Part shown: in pieces, positions 10,231 to 20,035 of the stretch
Layout: each line of letters opens with the position of its first letter
Numbering within the stretch: the stretch's first letter is position 1
NCBI GenBank assembly: GCA_963281255.1
Contig: OY725490.1
Coordinates: forward strand, 4,588,001-4,652,000
Length of the DNA stretch: 64,000 bases
Source: Aphrocallistes beatrix
Lineage: Eukaryota; Porifera; Hexactinellida; Sceptrulophora; Aphrocallistidae
Direction of reading: 5' to 3'
Notes under the pieces: generated by a model
What the model was told of the DNA's origin: nothing
The model's input: only the letters and a program-made list of their open reading frames with translations
Database searches by the model: none
Translations under genes and position numbers: made by a program

Positions 10231-10610
10231 CTAATGATTTAATAGTTTTTCCCTTTTTAATTTATAATAAGCCCTTTGCTCTTCGATCAATTTCAGTTGC
10301 TCTGAGAAGACTGCCATTTGTTGATATAGTACTTCCTGTTGCAGAGAAACTAAATCGGATGCAGTCAACCTTGGCCTTGGCTCGTCAAAATCGGGAGAAG
10401 CTTCACGTTTCCGTTTTCGCCTTCTTTGACCCTTCCCCTTCTCTGAAGCATATGAAGTCTTTACTTCCACCACAGGAGATTCATGGATCTCTTCACTTTC
10501 ATGCTCAAGGGGTACTTGGAAGAGATCCGCTGTGCCTGAAATCCCCATGAAAGATGGACTGCTCTCAAACATTTGAGATATTCTCTCGGTGTTTGTTATG
10601 GTCTTATCTG
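10231..10610 (-). CDS. Harbinger accessory protein, distal exon only
   Basis: The open frame reads MFESSPSFMGISGTADLFQ, then a basic nuclear-localisation-like stretch (GKGQRRRKRKREA), then a coiled-coil-like tail, LQQEVLYQQMAVFSEQLKL. It aligns with the distal half of the accessory gene in copy 1. The frame is open upstream of the Met through ADKTITNTERISQ to a strong splice acceptor, TTTTTTCATTCTCTCAG, immediately before 10610. I therefore read it as an exon rather than a separate gene. The proximal exon with the Myb/SANT trihelix, present in copy 1, is not found in the 180 bp between here and the transposase stop, so the DNA-binding half is missing. Confidence 0.75.
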
Positions 10611-10793
10611 CTGAGAGAATGAAAAAATTGTAATGTTTTTACTTGTTACTAATATTTAATCATGTGCTTGAATCAGTCTTTGATTTTTAACTGTCAGCCG
10701 AAGAAAGCTTAATTCCCTGTGAGAATTTGAATTTCCTATGAATTTCCTAATATTAATTATTAATTAAATTTGTACGATATTATATTTAATATT

Positions 10794-11864
10794 TTAACTG
10801 AAATTATGGATAACAAATTGGTCCCTATAATGTTTAGCAGCCAATTGTCCAACTGCAGAAGATTCCTCTAAATTTAAATCTTCATCCATAGCGATGTCAT
10901 GAGGAGGTAGGTCTTCGGACATTGGTTGCTTCCAAACAATTGCCATATTATGCAGGACAGCACATGCGTTAATGATGATGCAAACCTTGTCTGGAGCCAT
11001 CCTGATTTCACCATGGAGACAATGAAATCGCCGCTTCCATCTTCCAAAAGTTTGTTCTATCAAAACACGCGTTTTCTTGTGTGAATAATTATAATTGTTT
11101 TGAGCTTCAGTAGTCGGTTGTCGATAAGGTGTTAAAAGAAATTGTTTAAGCATATACCCACTGTCGCCCAATATATGCTCTCCGACCAAGAAATTATTTT
11201 CAACATAAATTCCAACCTGTGATAGTTTCCAAATACGAGAATCATGTACGGATCCGGGAAATCTTGCCAAAACATCACCGAACTGACCATCTGGCAGACA
11301 CAAAGCTTGGACATTGATAGAATGGTAGAAATGTCGGTTAACATAATCAGCTTCGTTTTCGCTAGGCTTTTGAATCCTTATATGCGTCCCATCAACCAAC
11401 CCAAGTACCCCTGGAAGGTGTGCAATGTCATAAAATTGAGATTTAATATTAGGTTTCTCTGTAGATGAGGGCATCCTGACAAATTTTGAGTAATTCTCTT
11501 GCAAACCAAGCGCAACAGCGCTAATATAACGACTGGCCGAAGATTGACTCACTTGAACTCCATCTCCACAGATCATTTGGAATGTACCCGAAGCAAAGAA
11601 TTGCAAAGCTACACAAACTTGCACGTGTGGAGGTGCTGCATGGGACCGATCAGTTGAGTTTAAATGGTTTTTAAGCAAATCAGTAATTTGCAGTATCGCT
11701 GATCTTGAGAAACGGTACCGCTGGACAAGTTCAAAATCGTCAAAGCAATCCAATGGATCCCTACGATCTCTGAAAACTCGCTCTCGACCTAGAGAGTTCT
11801 CCTCGTCTTCTTCAGCGATAAATATTGGAATTAATCCTGCCATTTTCAAAGATATAATAATCAA
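10794..11864 (-). CDS. Harbinger transposase, intact (DDE_Tnp_4)
   Basis: The 356-residue open frame has the layout of PIF/Harbinger (HARBI1-like) nucleases. An N-terminal helical region includes FSRSAILQITDLL and HVQVCVALQFFASG. The first catalytic Asp is in GVLGLVDGTHIRI (about residue 158), the second in HILGDSGYMLKQF (about 235), and the catalytic Glu in RVLIEQTFGRWKRRF (about 271). It ends in FVIHNFS. Length matches the family. The chosen Met is at 11864; a second Met seven codons on (MAGLIPIF) is an equally good start. No frameshift or stop was seen. The protein would excise and insert the element in the nucleus, normally with the Myb-like partner, which is truncated here. Confidence 0.93.
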   Translation of the reverse strand: MIIISLKMAGLIPIFIAEEDEENSLGRERVFRDRRDPLDCFDDFELVQRYRFSRSAILQITDLLKNHLNSTDRSHAAPPHVQVCVALQFFASGTFQMICGDGVQVSQSSASRYISAVALGLQENYSKFVRMPSSTEKPNIKSQFYDIAHLPGVLGLVDGTHIRIQKPSENEADYVNRHFYHSINVQALCLPDGQFGDVLARFPGSVHDSRIWKLSQVGIYVENNFLVGEHILGDSGYMLKQFLLTPYRQPTTEAQNNYNYSHKKTRVLIEQTFGRWKRRFHCLHGEIRMAPDKVCIIINACAVLHNMAIVWKQPMSEDLPPHDIAMDEDLNLEESSAVGQLAAKHYRDQFVIHNFS

Positions 11865-12177
11865 AATTGCATATTTCTGGAACTTATTATTTCATTTATA
11901 CTTTCCGTCTTATGAGAATAATAATTGCCTTAACAACGATTAGAATATTTACCATGTATTTAGATTACATTCCTATTTCATAGATTAAATCACATATGTA
12001 ATACTATATTTACATTCCTTACCAACAGTTAAATAGTTCACATGAATCTTTATAAATGCTTATATTATAGCGTATTTTAAGTAATGAATTTCAATACTAT
12101 TTGGAAGCCATTGTAATTAGTAAGAAACATTGATTGAACATTATTGATGCATTAGATAGTAAATTGATAATAAAAGT

Positions 12178-12390
12178 TGGTACTTAAGTTCGAACTTAGT
12201 TAAGTATAAACTTAAGTTCGAACTTAAATCTTAGTGAATACGAGTTAAGTTCGAACTTAACTAAGTTTAAACTTAGTACTTAAGTACGAACGGTTTTGCT
12301 CCTACTTAACTAAGTTCGAACTTAATACTTAAGTTCGAACTTAGTACTTAAGTTCGAACTTAGTGCTTAACTTCTTAGTGAATACGGCTC
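12178..12390. repeat. Harbinger copy 2 right terminal/subterminal repeats
   Basis: Dense array of ACTTAAGTTCGAACTTAG palindromes with the end motif CTTAGTGAATACG both internally (about 12,231) and at the terminus. Confidence 0.85.
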
Positions 12391-12699
12391 CAGTTGTGAG
12401 TAATCCCGTGGCCTATCCTTTGATAAGTCTTCTTACAGAGTGATGCTTAATTTTAGGCTCCGCTAAATTCATCACAAAATCACCTTTTACTTGTCCTTTA
12501 TTTAAATCATGGGTGTGTAAAATTGCGATTTAAAATTCATTTATTCCTAAAAATAGAAGTTCAATTTTTCTAAAATTTGCGATGGGAAAATTTTGGCTAG
12601 TGATATAGTTCTCTCAAAATTGAATTGAATTGGAGATGGGGTATTTTTCCTAGCAAAATCTCACCTGCAATGAGCTGTGTAGATATCGTAGTGACGCCT

Positions 12700-13410
12700 T
12701 TCTCTTAAATAAAATTATTATATAGCCTGCCTCGTGTGAATTGCACATTATCATGTTGCAATTTGATTCCCCTTAAAGCCGATTTTAGTCGTTGCTTCTC
12801 GATCGCTTCTCTTAATTCCTTTAAACACGCATTAGTATACCGCTTTGCTGTCACCATGACACCCTTTTTAATGCGAACCATCTTTCCCAATCTTTAGGGA
12901 GTAGAGAAAATCGCATACATCCATTGCCTACTGTCGAGGCCGTTTAACTTGAACATGTGTGTGGGTCACTGTGGGGTCATCTTCGAACCTCCAAATTTTT
13001 GCATTTTAGTTAGGAAGAGGAACATAATGGTATATCTACGTTTCACTCCCAGTAACAATGTAGTAAATCCTCCTTCCGCTGTCTGAATTACAGTTTTCCA
13101 GCATAATTGACAAATTGTTGGCTACCCATTGCGAACAAAGCTTCCTGTAACAAAAGTGTTCATGTATGATAGTTTTGATGCCTGGCGATGATATTTTAAG
13201 TCTTTCCTCTAGCTGTAAGTAAGTTTGATGACGATTTTTAAAAAACTACAGCCTCGATAATTCCATTGGTAACTTCAGTATTTGGACGTCTCGTGCGAGT
13301 TTAATTTTCGAAGGAGGACCTACCATATTAAATTCACGATACCATCTCTGTATCATACGTAACGAAACTAAAGCATCCCTTAAAATTTTCTGCATTTCAA
13401 TTTGAGAACC
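12700..13410 (-). pseudogene. mariner transposase pseudogene
   Basis: The minus strand reads in pieces as a mariner transposase: IVTGSETWIYHY-like text near 13,030-13,060 (the normal Asp of GDET is Ser in this reading and Trp has become a stop), then VTAKRYTNACLKELREAIE and GIKLQHDN with the second Asp at 12,705-12,890. The HTH half is poorly readable and there are several stops. It lies next to the orphan ORF at 13,484 on the opposite strand. Confidence 0.7.
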
Positions 13411-13483
13411 CTCAGTAGACAATTCTCGCTTTAAATTATAATAAATAATAATATGTAATTCAATCTTTCGTAATGTTTCTATA

Positions 13484-14236
13484 GTGATGATAATATTTAC
13501 TCTTAAGCTATTATATGAAATTTTATTTGATTATTCCTTTACTGTGTATTCTTTAGAAATTGAGAGAGTACCTGAATCTACGCCCTCCTCTTCATCATTT
13601 CTTGATGAGTCCAAACACGATTCAATATTTTGTTTCGATTCTGAGTATGATATTCCTAGTAATGTCCAGTCTCAGAATCATTTCTCGAACATACCAAATG
13701 ATTCCCAAGATGTACGGTTCTCTGATTCCGCTTCAAAGAAAAAGATTGCTTTACCTCGTGAACTAATCAAATCAAAAATGAATTTCGGGCATTCACCAAT
13801 AAGAAGATCTCAATCTTATATCGCATGTAATCTCGATGTTGATATATTCTTGGACAATTCGCACCATCCTAGTTCAAACCCAATTTATGATGTAATTTCT
13901 TCAGATGATTTTGCTGGTGATAAATATCACATGAAATTATTAGATTCTCATCCAATTTATCATTCTTCTGATAATCTTGATTCTGAAGAAATTCTTTTTG
14001 GAGATTGTTCCGATCTTTATGGTGTTAATATTCCAATTGATGACATGTTATATCAAGCTTTTAGTGATGAGCATTCTCATATTGATACCACAAGTTTTAA
14101 TTTTCGTAGTGTGATGAGGAATTTTTGCATTTTCTTTATTTTATTACCCGATCACAGAATTCTTAAGGATAAATTTAATATTTATTCTAAAGTTCGTGAT
14201 GTACTTCAATCATTAGGAAAATACTTAGGTTCGTAA
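13484..14236 (+). CDS. Orphan acidic Ser-rich ORF (possible host exon)
   Basis: A 250-codon open frame in very AT-rich DNA, the longest uninterrupted frame here with no transposon similarity that I recognise. I do not know its function. It is rich in Ser, Asp and Glu (ESTPSSSSFLDESKHDS, SSDNLDSEEILFGDCSDLYG), looks largely disordered and has no signal peptide or zinc-finger pattern. The first 24 residues may be intron: a polypyrimidine tract and TTCTTTAG at about 13,548-13,555 make a good splice acceptor in frame. Near the end, TTAG|GTTCGT at about 14,229 could be a donor. It may be an internal exon of a host gene, an accessory ORF of an unrecognised transposon, or a chance frame. Confidence 0.45.
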   Translation: MMIIFTLKLLYEILFDYSFTVYSLEIERVPESTPSSSSFLDESKHDSIFCFDSEYDIPSNVQSQNHFSNIPNDSQDVRFSDSASKKKIALPRELIKSKMNFGHSPIRRSQSYIACNLDVDIFLDNSHHPSSNPIYDVISSDDFAGDKYHMKLLDSHPIYHSSDNLDSEEILFGDCSDLYGVNIPIDDMLYQAFSDEHSHIDTTSFNFRSVMRNFCIFFILLPDHRILKDKFNIYSKVRDVLQSLGKYLGS

Positions 14237-14424
14237 ATTTTAATCTCTTTTTAATCTTAATTAATCATGTTATTTCGAAACATATTTATTGACTTTCAAT
14301 TTTTAGTACACCTAAAGCAATGTTTATCAATCTACGCCATCGTTCTGAATCCGGCCAGTAATGCGGATCGAACTTAGCCGTTAATTGCTCAGTTCTCATA
14401 GATGTCAAATTCCTGAGCATGGTA

Positions 14425-15753
14425 CTTAGGTCATTTCAAAAGTACTGATCACTATTGATTTTTGACAGCTAGTGGTTATCGAATGTACCAATTAATATAA
14501 TCCAGATAGCATTACCCATTCTCTCCTAATATCTAAAAGAATTTTTAAGATAGCATAAGTATTTTTCTTATAATCATCATTTCAATCTCGTCAGTTTTGG
14601 CTACTTATACATTTATGGCTTCAAAATCGGCTATTATTGAGCAAGAGCAAAGGGCGTATATCAAGTTTCGATCACTGCTAAAAGATTCGAACAGGTATAC
14701 CCACAATGATCTCGTGGAAGTTTGTGGAGATCAAACACTAGATTATTCCACGGTTAGAAGATGGGCTCGACTATTTAGAGAGTGAAGAGGCAGCATTGAA
14801 GATGAGCCTCGGACTGGTAGGCGTAAATCTGCAACCGGTGAACCCTCAATTGAGTTGGTTGGTGAATTTCTTCGAAATGACCCTTGCTGCTCTATTGAAG
14901 AGCTTTCTAAGTATATGGATATCTTAACGGGAAATATTTATCACATTCTGAATGAAGATCTCTGAGTAAGGAAGGTTTGCGCTCGGTGGGTGCCGTATTT
15001 GCTGTCAGAGGCCCGGATGAAACAGAGGGTAGAATGTTGTGAAAATCTTCTACATTACGAAAAATTTGATGCAAGGCGACTCTATGAGATAGTAACCATA
15101 GATTAAACTTGGATTTACTATTCACAACCTAAATCCAAGGAATCTAAGTGTTGGCTGCATCCCGGCGAACCCCGACCTAAAAGACCGCGTCCAGATCTCC
15201 GTGCCAAGAAGGTAATATACGCAATTGCGTTTGACGCCTACGGTTCAGTTGCTCAGGTTTGCGTTCCGAAGGGCCAGAATGTTACTGGAGACTTTTATTG
15301 CACTCATGTGCTCGCAGAAGTCAGTAAACACTACACAGAGCGTCGGCCGAGAACTGGTCCTCGTGGAATAAAACTTCTGCATGATAATGCCAGTAGCCAT
15401 AAAACTAAACAAGTCACCGCATACATCAAGGATATAGGGATGAAAACACTGAATCACCCTCCCTATTCCCCTGACCTAAGTCCTTGTGACTTCTGGTTGT
15501 TTTAAAGCTGAAGTGTCATCTCTCTGATAAGGAGTTCACTAGCCGAATGGAGATCGAAATCGCCGTTCATAAGTACCTGAAATCGATCCCACAGACGGAG
15601 TATAAAAATACATTTCGCTGCTGGGTAGACCGTCTAAAGGAGTGTATTCGCGTCAAGGTAGACTATTTCGAGAATATGTAATTAAATAACACATCAGTCG
15701 TTGCTTAATATCAAATTGGTGGGGGGTGATCAGTACTTTTGAAATGACCTAAG
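14425..15753 (+). mobile_element. mariner copy M1, complete, TA duplication
   Basis: Inverted ends are CTTAGGTCATTTCAAAAGTA and its complement, ending GAAATGACCTAAG, with TA on both sides (14423-14424, 15754-15755). The boundaries are set by comparison with M2 (46,908-48,239): the two copies are nearly the same inside and differ from the base beyond TA outward. The size, about 1.33 kb, is typical for mariner. Confidence 0.92.
14597..15681 (+). pseudogene. mariner transposase M1, broken
   Basis: Reads as a mariner transposase: an N-terminal HTH region (AYIKFRSLLKDSNRY, then STVRRWARLF), the first catalytic block IVTID.TWIYY (the residue after Asp is a stop), the second Asp in GIKLLHDNASSHKT, and the third in HPPYSPDLSPCDFWLF. 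Lesions are a TGA after ARLFRE (about 14,783), a TGA after LNED-L, the TAA in the TWIYY block (about 15,103), and a frameshift just after FWLF. The tail continues in another frame to TAA at 15,679. The first, third and fourth lesions are shared with M2. It cannot make a full-length transposase. Confidence 0.92.
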
Positions 15754-15954
15754 TAACTAACTAAGCCACCAAATCTTATTAAAGACTAGTCTATTTAAAT
15801 GGCACATTTAGATTTTTCCGTCAGATACTCAGAAATGTTAATTTGCATTACTAATGCATTCATAACCTTTAAACCTTTAGGATTACGATCAAACCAGCCA
15901 TAGTCAATAAATATTCTACCTTCATAGTATTACACACAATTTACATAAGTTTAT

Positions 15955-18130
15955 CTAGACTTTAAAATTAGATTTAGTCGTGAAACATGGATTTTTCTCT
16001 CTACCAGTAATTGTATTCAGTATCCATTCATTACGACTTTCTCTTCCATATCTGGCTTCAGACGCTTCAGTAACTAATTTTACATGTCTCTCTGCACCTT
16101 TTGTATTGCAAGTATAATCTGGTATTTTCAAAATGCCATTCACACAGTTTTCTAATTCAACATCTGATGGATCTGACAACATGGAGGTTGGGTTAGTAGT
16201 ATTTCATCATCATCCCAGTCGATCAATTCTGAATTATGTTGAGTATTGATGTGTATAATTGGTATTTGAAATCCACGAATCATGTCCGTTAAATCCCCTG
16301 ATTTTTTAGCTCATGCCTTGAGGATAAATGAAATAGCTTTTTCCCTTATTGCTAAACTGTCATCAATTATCATAGATCATAGGATACTTTCTGGGTTTGC
16401 AAAGAAAGCGTTTCTTTGAAAAACAGGAATAATCACATCTTTAACACTTGGAGGTAATAAACAGATCAGAAAAGCAATGTTGTTTTTAAGAAAAACCATG
16501 CAGATGCATAAAGATTTAATATAAAATATACAATATCACAAAGTTATTTACTTGGGTTAACTGTTGAAACATACAATCGAAGAAGTCTGTTTACTAATGC
16601 AAGCCACCTCCGTTATGCAACTTACCCGGTTTCATATTCGCAAGGGATTTTGGGAAATAACCAGATTGGACAGCTAGTGATGCTTCAAACACATATTTTT
16701 GATCAGTGTTCATCGTTTATAATATTGCAGTGTGAATAGGATTGATTTTACCAGATATTGCTTTGAATTGTACTAATGGCAGACAAGAAAGATCATTGTT
16801 TTGAATTTGCTTACCAATCGGTCCGCTAAAACTTGATGGTCCTGACATTTTCCATCAATAAACCTGAAATAATGTCTTAGAAGTAATTATATTCCATGAA
16901 ACATGCAAACAAACCAATGCATTGGTTTGCCAACCTCAACTTCGATTCTCCGAAAGACTCCTCCTAATCTTCTAGTATTTACAGGTGTGCCATCACCTCC
17001 CAATGTATTGATATTCCCTTGACTTTCAGTTATCACATCGACAATTCCATTCGCAATATCAATCGCCTTTCCAGAGTCAGGGGAAATATGATCAACAAAA
17101 ATATCACCAGGTTGGGAAATTAATGTGATATGTTCTTCTTAATGTATCTCATAATGAACTTGTCCTTCATTTTGTAATTCAACCTTTGTATGTATGTCAA
17201 TCCTACCATCAAAGTATAAGCTAGAAATGTTCTGGAAATTTTCATTTTTCTATTTCTTACAGATAGTTGGCGTTCTTTATGACGGTGTCTTCTAATCTTA
17301 TTCCTGTCGATTATTTTTAATTGATCGGTTTCATTTATCATATCCAAATCAATTAGAAAATTGTTCAGAATATCAGCAAGAGCACGAACAGAGATTCCAT
17401 TCTATCTGCAGCTTGAATAGTGTTCCTCATGTTTCTGGGGAAATGTGAATTTCCTAGGAAGGAATTTTTCAATTAATTGTTGAGACTAATTGTAGGATCA
17501 TTGCTTTCCACAATTTCCTCGGATAACTCAGTATCAGAATACTCCACTCCTTCATCTGCAACTTGAATTAATTTTAATCTCTTCCCCTCATTTTCAACAC
17601 GAATAGAAGTTTCTGTATTTGCCTTTTCTACATTTCTCATGAGCGTTGTGACAACTGGATCGATATTGCCTATAATCATTAACCGAGCTCCTCGCTGACC
17701 GATTAGGAATGGCCATTCTCTCAAATTAACCTTGAATTCTCTAGGACAGTTGCATAAATCAAGAGTTAAACAATGACATGAAGCAACATCAAATAACTCA
17801 CTGAGCCAATTTGCATGCCTCACTTCGTTTAGAGACTGGGGTTTTTCCTATCTTCATTCCACTGTGGTAACATGAATTTACTCGATCCCTTACCGTTTTA
17901 TTCAGAATTGTTGGAATTGAGAAGTGTTTTTTAAAATATATATAATATCTTTGGTTGCTTGTGCAATGTAGATGCCTCTATGATGGCTGCACTCACCGCT
18001 TTCTATGAGTTGAGCTCGAATACATCGGGCATGATTTATAACATCAAGATTTGTAGGAAGTTGAATACCTGGAAAGGTTTAGGATGTCCCAACAAAAATT
18101 TCGATGTTTTGTTCCTGGGAACTGCCATGT
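15955..18130 (-). pseudogene. Decayed copy of a multi-copy invertebrate protein family (SFSGPIGK motif)
   Basis: Reading the minus strand from about 18,130 down gives successive blocks that I recognise from a repeated, functionally uncharacterised family in crustaceans, cnidarians and molluscs: a Cys-rich block (ASCHCLTLDLCNCPREFK, 17,750), IIDRNKIRRHRHKERQL (17,300), GDGTPVNTRRLGGVFRR then KPMHWFVCMFH (16,930-17,010), SGPSSFSGPIGKQI (about 16,830), STDQKYVFEASLAVQSGYFP-like text (16,690), and the tail TKGAERHVKLVTEASEARYG ending SNFKV (15,955-16,182). The blocks are in order but in different frames, so this is a pseudogene or an intron-containing copy whose splicing I cannot resolve. The function is unknown. 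Confidence 0.65.
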
Positions 18131-18274
18131 AATAAATAAAAAAGTTCATTTAGTAGTTAAAAAGTAATATTATACTGTTATAATGATAATAATAATACAT
18201 AGTTTAGTGCATTATAGTTAATACATATTATTAAAACTCGATTAATGTATATATATGTATATAGTATGTGTATA

Positions 18275-18807
18275 TCCTTACTATTAAAACTCGATTAATA
18301 TGTAGTATATATATCTATATCTGTAATGAATTGATTGAAGAAACTGCCGTGCTTAGAAAGCTGATTTTGGCATGTGGGAGTCTTTTGGCCATGGCTCCTA
18401 TAAGTTCTGGGTTCAGACCAAAATGTCGAGTCATCATGGAATTATGACATCATTGGCACATTTTAAAAGTTAAGCAATACAATTATTCGACCATAACTCA
18501 GCCATTATAGGAGATAGAAGGCTGAAATTGTAATAAAATCTGCAAACTAACATATCCCACATATGATGCAACTATCATCAAAAAATGATGGCTCATCACT
18601 TTTTTATGACGTCATCATTACTCATCAAAATTTTAAAAATTGGTTAATTTTGGTAATTTTTCGCGCGATATCGATTATAAGGACAGAGTTATTTAGAGAT
18701 GTTTTCTCCTTTATAATTAACCAATTTGACCCATGCAACCGAAGGGAGCCTTTGACGGGCATAAAGTTTCCGCTAGCCGCGCAACGCAATCAAGCGAAGC
18801 GCGCTTG
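18275..18807 (+). mobile_element. Helitron-like copy H3, complete
   Basis: Starts TCCTTACTATTAAAACTC after A (18,274) and ends CGAAGCGCGCTTG before T (18,808). It has no terminal inverted repeats. It contains an ATTATGACATCATTGGCAC variant and an intact TATGACGTCATCATTA, and the terminal CAAGCG/CGCTTG hairpin. A second, partial 5' end (ATTAAAACTCGATTAATG) lies just outside at 18,231. Confidence 0.85.
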
Positions 18808-18844
18808 TATGATTAAATTCACGAACAAAGCCACATCTTATACA

Positions 18845-19195
18845 TATATTTAAACTCGAGGATTTTTTTGTTTGTTTGTTTGTCCGAATTGATTGAAGAA
18901 TTGGCAAGTCGTAGAGGTACGAATAGGCATGTAGGTGTCAAATGATGAATCTAGGATTAAGTTCGAAAATCTAAGCGAAATTTTCACACCTCTGCAAAAA
19001 AAATGGAAAACAAATTGTCACACCTTTTCTATACAAAATAAATGACTATACTATCACAATAGAAACCATTGTACGACACTACAATAGATCGTCATTGTTA
19101 TTAATATTTCAAAGCCACAACTTATGTTTGATATTTTAAATGTAGTATAGTATTTGTCAATAAAAAAGATTATCTGCATATTTTCACACCTTTAT
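18845..19195 (+). mobile_element. Diverged relative of the Helitron-like family
   Basis: Text resembling the family's 5' half at low similarity: TTTAAACTCGAGGATT, then CCGAATTGATTGAAGAA, then GGCATGTAGGTGTC, followed by unrelated sequence containing TTTTCACACC. It has no recognisable 3' hairpin. It lies between H3 and H4, which face each other with their 3' ends. The assignment is by eye only. Confidence 0.4.
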
Positions 19196-19200
19196 ATACA

Positions 19201-19744
19201 CAAGCGCGCTTCGCGCTTGCTTGCGCTGCGCGGCTGGCGGACACTTTGTGTCCGCCGGAGGCTCCCTTCGGTCGCCTGGGTTCACATTGTTTAATTATAA
19301 GGGAGACATCTCTAAATATGTCCATCTTAGTGTTAAAATCGATTTCATTCGAAAAATCACCAAATTTGTCAATTTTAAAATTTTTGATGCGTAATGATGA
19401 CGTCATAACAAAGTGATGAGTCATCATTTTGTGAAAAAAAGTCGCATCATATGTGAGGTATGTTAGTATACAGATTCTATTAAATTTTCAGCCTTCTATC
19501 TCCTATAATGGCTGAGTTATGCCCGAATAACTGTGTTGCTTAACTTTTTAAAATGTGACAATGACGTCATAATTCCATGATGAGTCGACATTTTGCTATG
19601 AACTCAGAACTTACTGGAGCCATATCCAAAAGACTCCCACATGCCAAAATCAGCCTTCTGCGCCCGGCAGTTTCTTCAATCAATTCGTAACAGAGATAGA
19701 TAGATATATATATACAAATATTAATCGAGTTTTAATAGTAAGGA
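19201..19744 (-). mobile_element. Helitron-like copy H4, complete
   Basis: On the minus strand it starts TCCTTACTATTAAAACTC (at 19,744) preceded by A, and ends GCGCGCTTG (at 19,201) followed by T. The subterminal palindrome with arms GGCGGACAC and GTGTCCGCC around AAA is perfect, and two TGACGTCA sites are intact. It is one of the best-preserved copies. Confidence 0.9.
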
Positions 19745-19784
19745 TATTTTCACATCATTCGATGAATTTTAAAAATAATTCTAG

Positions 19785-20035
19785 AGACTAGCTTCCAACG
19801 GGTGACATGGGGTTTTTAGGGGTGTAGATTTTGAATATCATATTTTCAGATCGATATGATAAATTATTTGTTTACTTTTGTTTACATTAGATACATAAAG
19901 TTAACAAATCTCAAAAATATGCTAGAAACTTGCTTTCAACGGTTGACATGGGGTTTTTAGAGGTGTAGATTTCGAATATCATATTTTCAGATCGCTATGA
20001 TAAATTATTTATTTACTTTTGTTGAAATAATATAA
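19785..20035. repeat. Two-unit tandem repeat, about 137 bp
   Basis: The stretch from CTAGCTTCCAACGGGTGACA to 'gataaattatttgtttactttt' is repeated after about 137 bp with few changes. It lies just outside the 5' end of H4. Confidence 0.8.

Larger units (their letters stand above)
9723..12390 (-). mobile_element. PIF/Harbinger copy 2, full length, duplication CAG
   Basis: Terminal inverted repeats are GGGCCGTATTCACTAA (left) and, on the other strand, GAGCCGTATTCACTAA (right), flanked by CAG at 9720-9722 and CAG at 12391-12393. Three-bp duplications of the CWG or TWA kind are usual for this superfamily. Both ends carry arrays of AAGTTCGAACTTAAG palindromes. Inside, on the minus strand, are a transposase (10794-11864) and the distal exon of the Myb-like accessory gene (10231-10610). 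The transposase is uninterrupted, so this is one of the younger autonomous-type insertions here, although the accessory gene is incomplete. Confidence 0.92.

Noticed and set aside
11132-11468. ORFs at 11,132-11,344 (-) and 11,244-11,468 (+)
   Set aside because: Alternative frames inside the intact Harbinger transposase.
14290-14424. Minus-strand phrase MRTEQLTAKFDPHYWPDSER, possibly split by mariner M1 from text at 15,760-15,950
   Set aside because: Readable but not recognised, and continuity across the mariner contains stops; left uncalled.
14429-15749. Mariner boundary at GGTCATTTC with TA duplication
   Set aside because: Both copies also share the next bases, CTTA/TAAG; only with CTTAGGTC as the end do the flanks differ and the P2 frame restore.
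19194-19270. tRNA- or SINE-like promoter in the GC-rich 3' part of the Helitron-like family
   Set aside because: No A-box/B-box pair, no A-tail and no target duplication; the GC-rich part is explained by hairpins.
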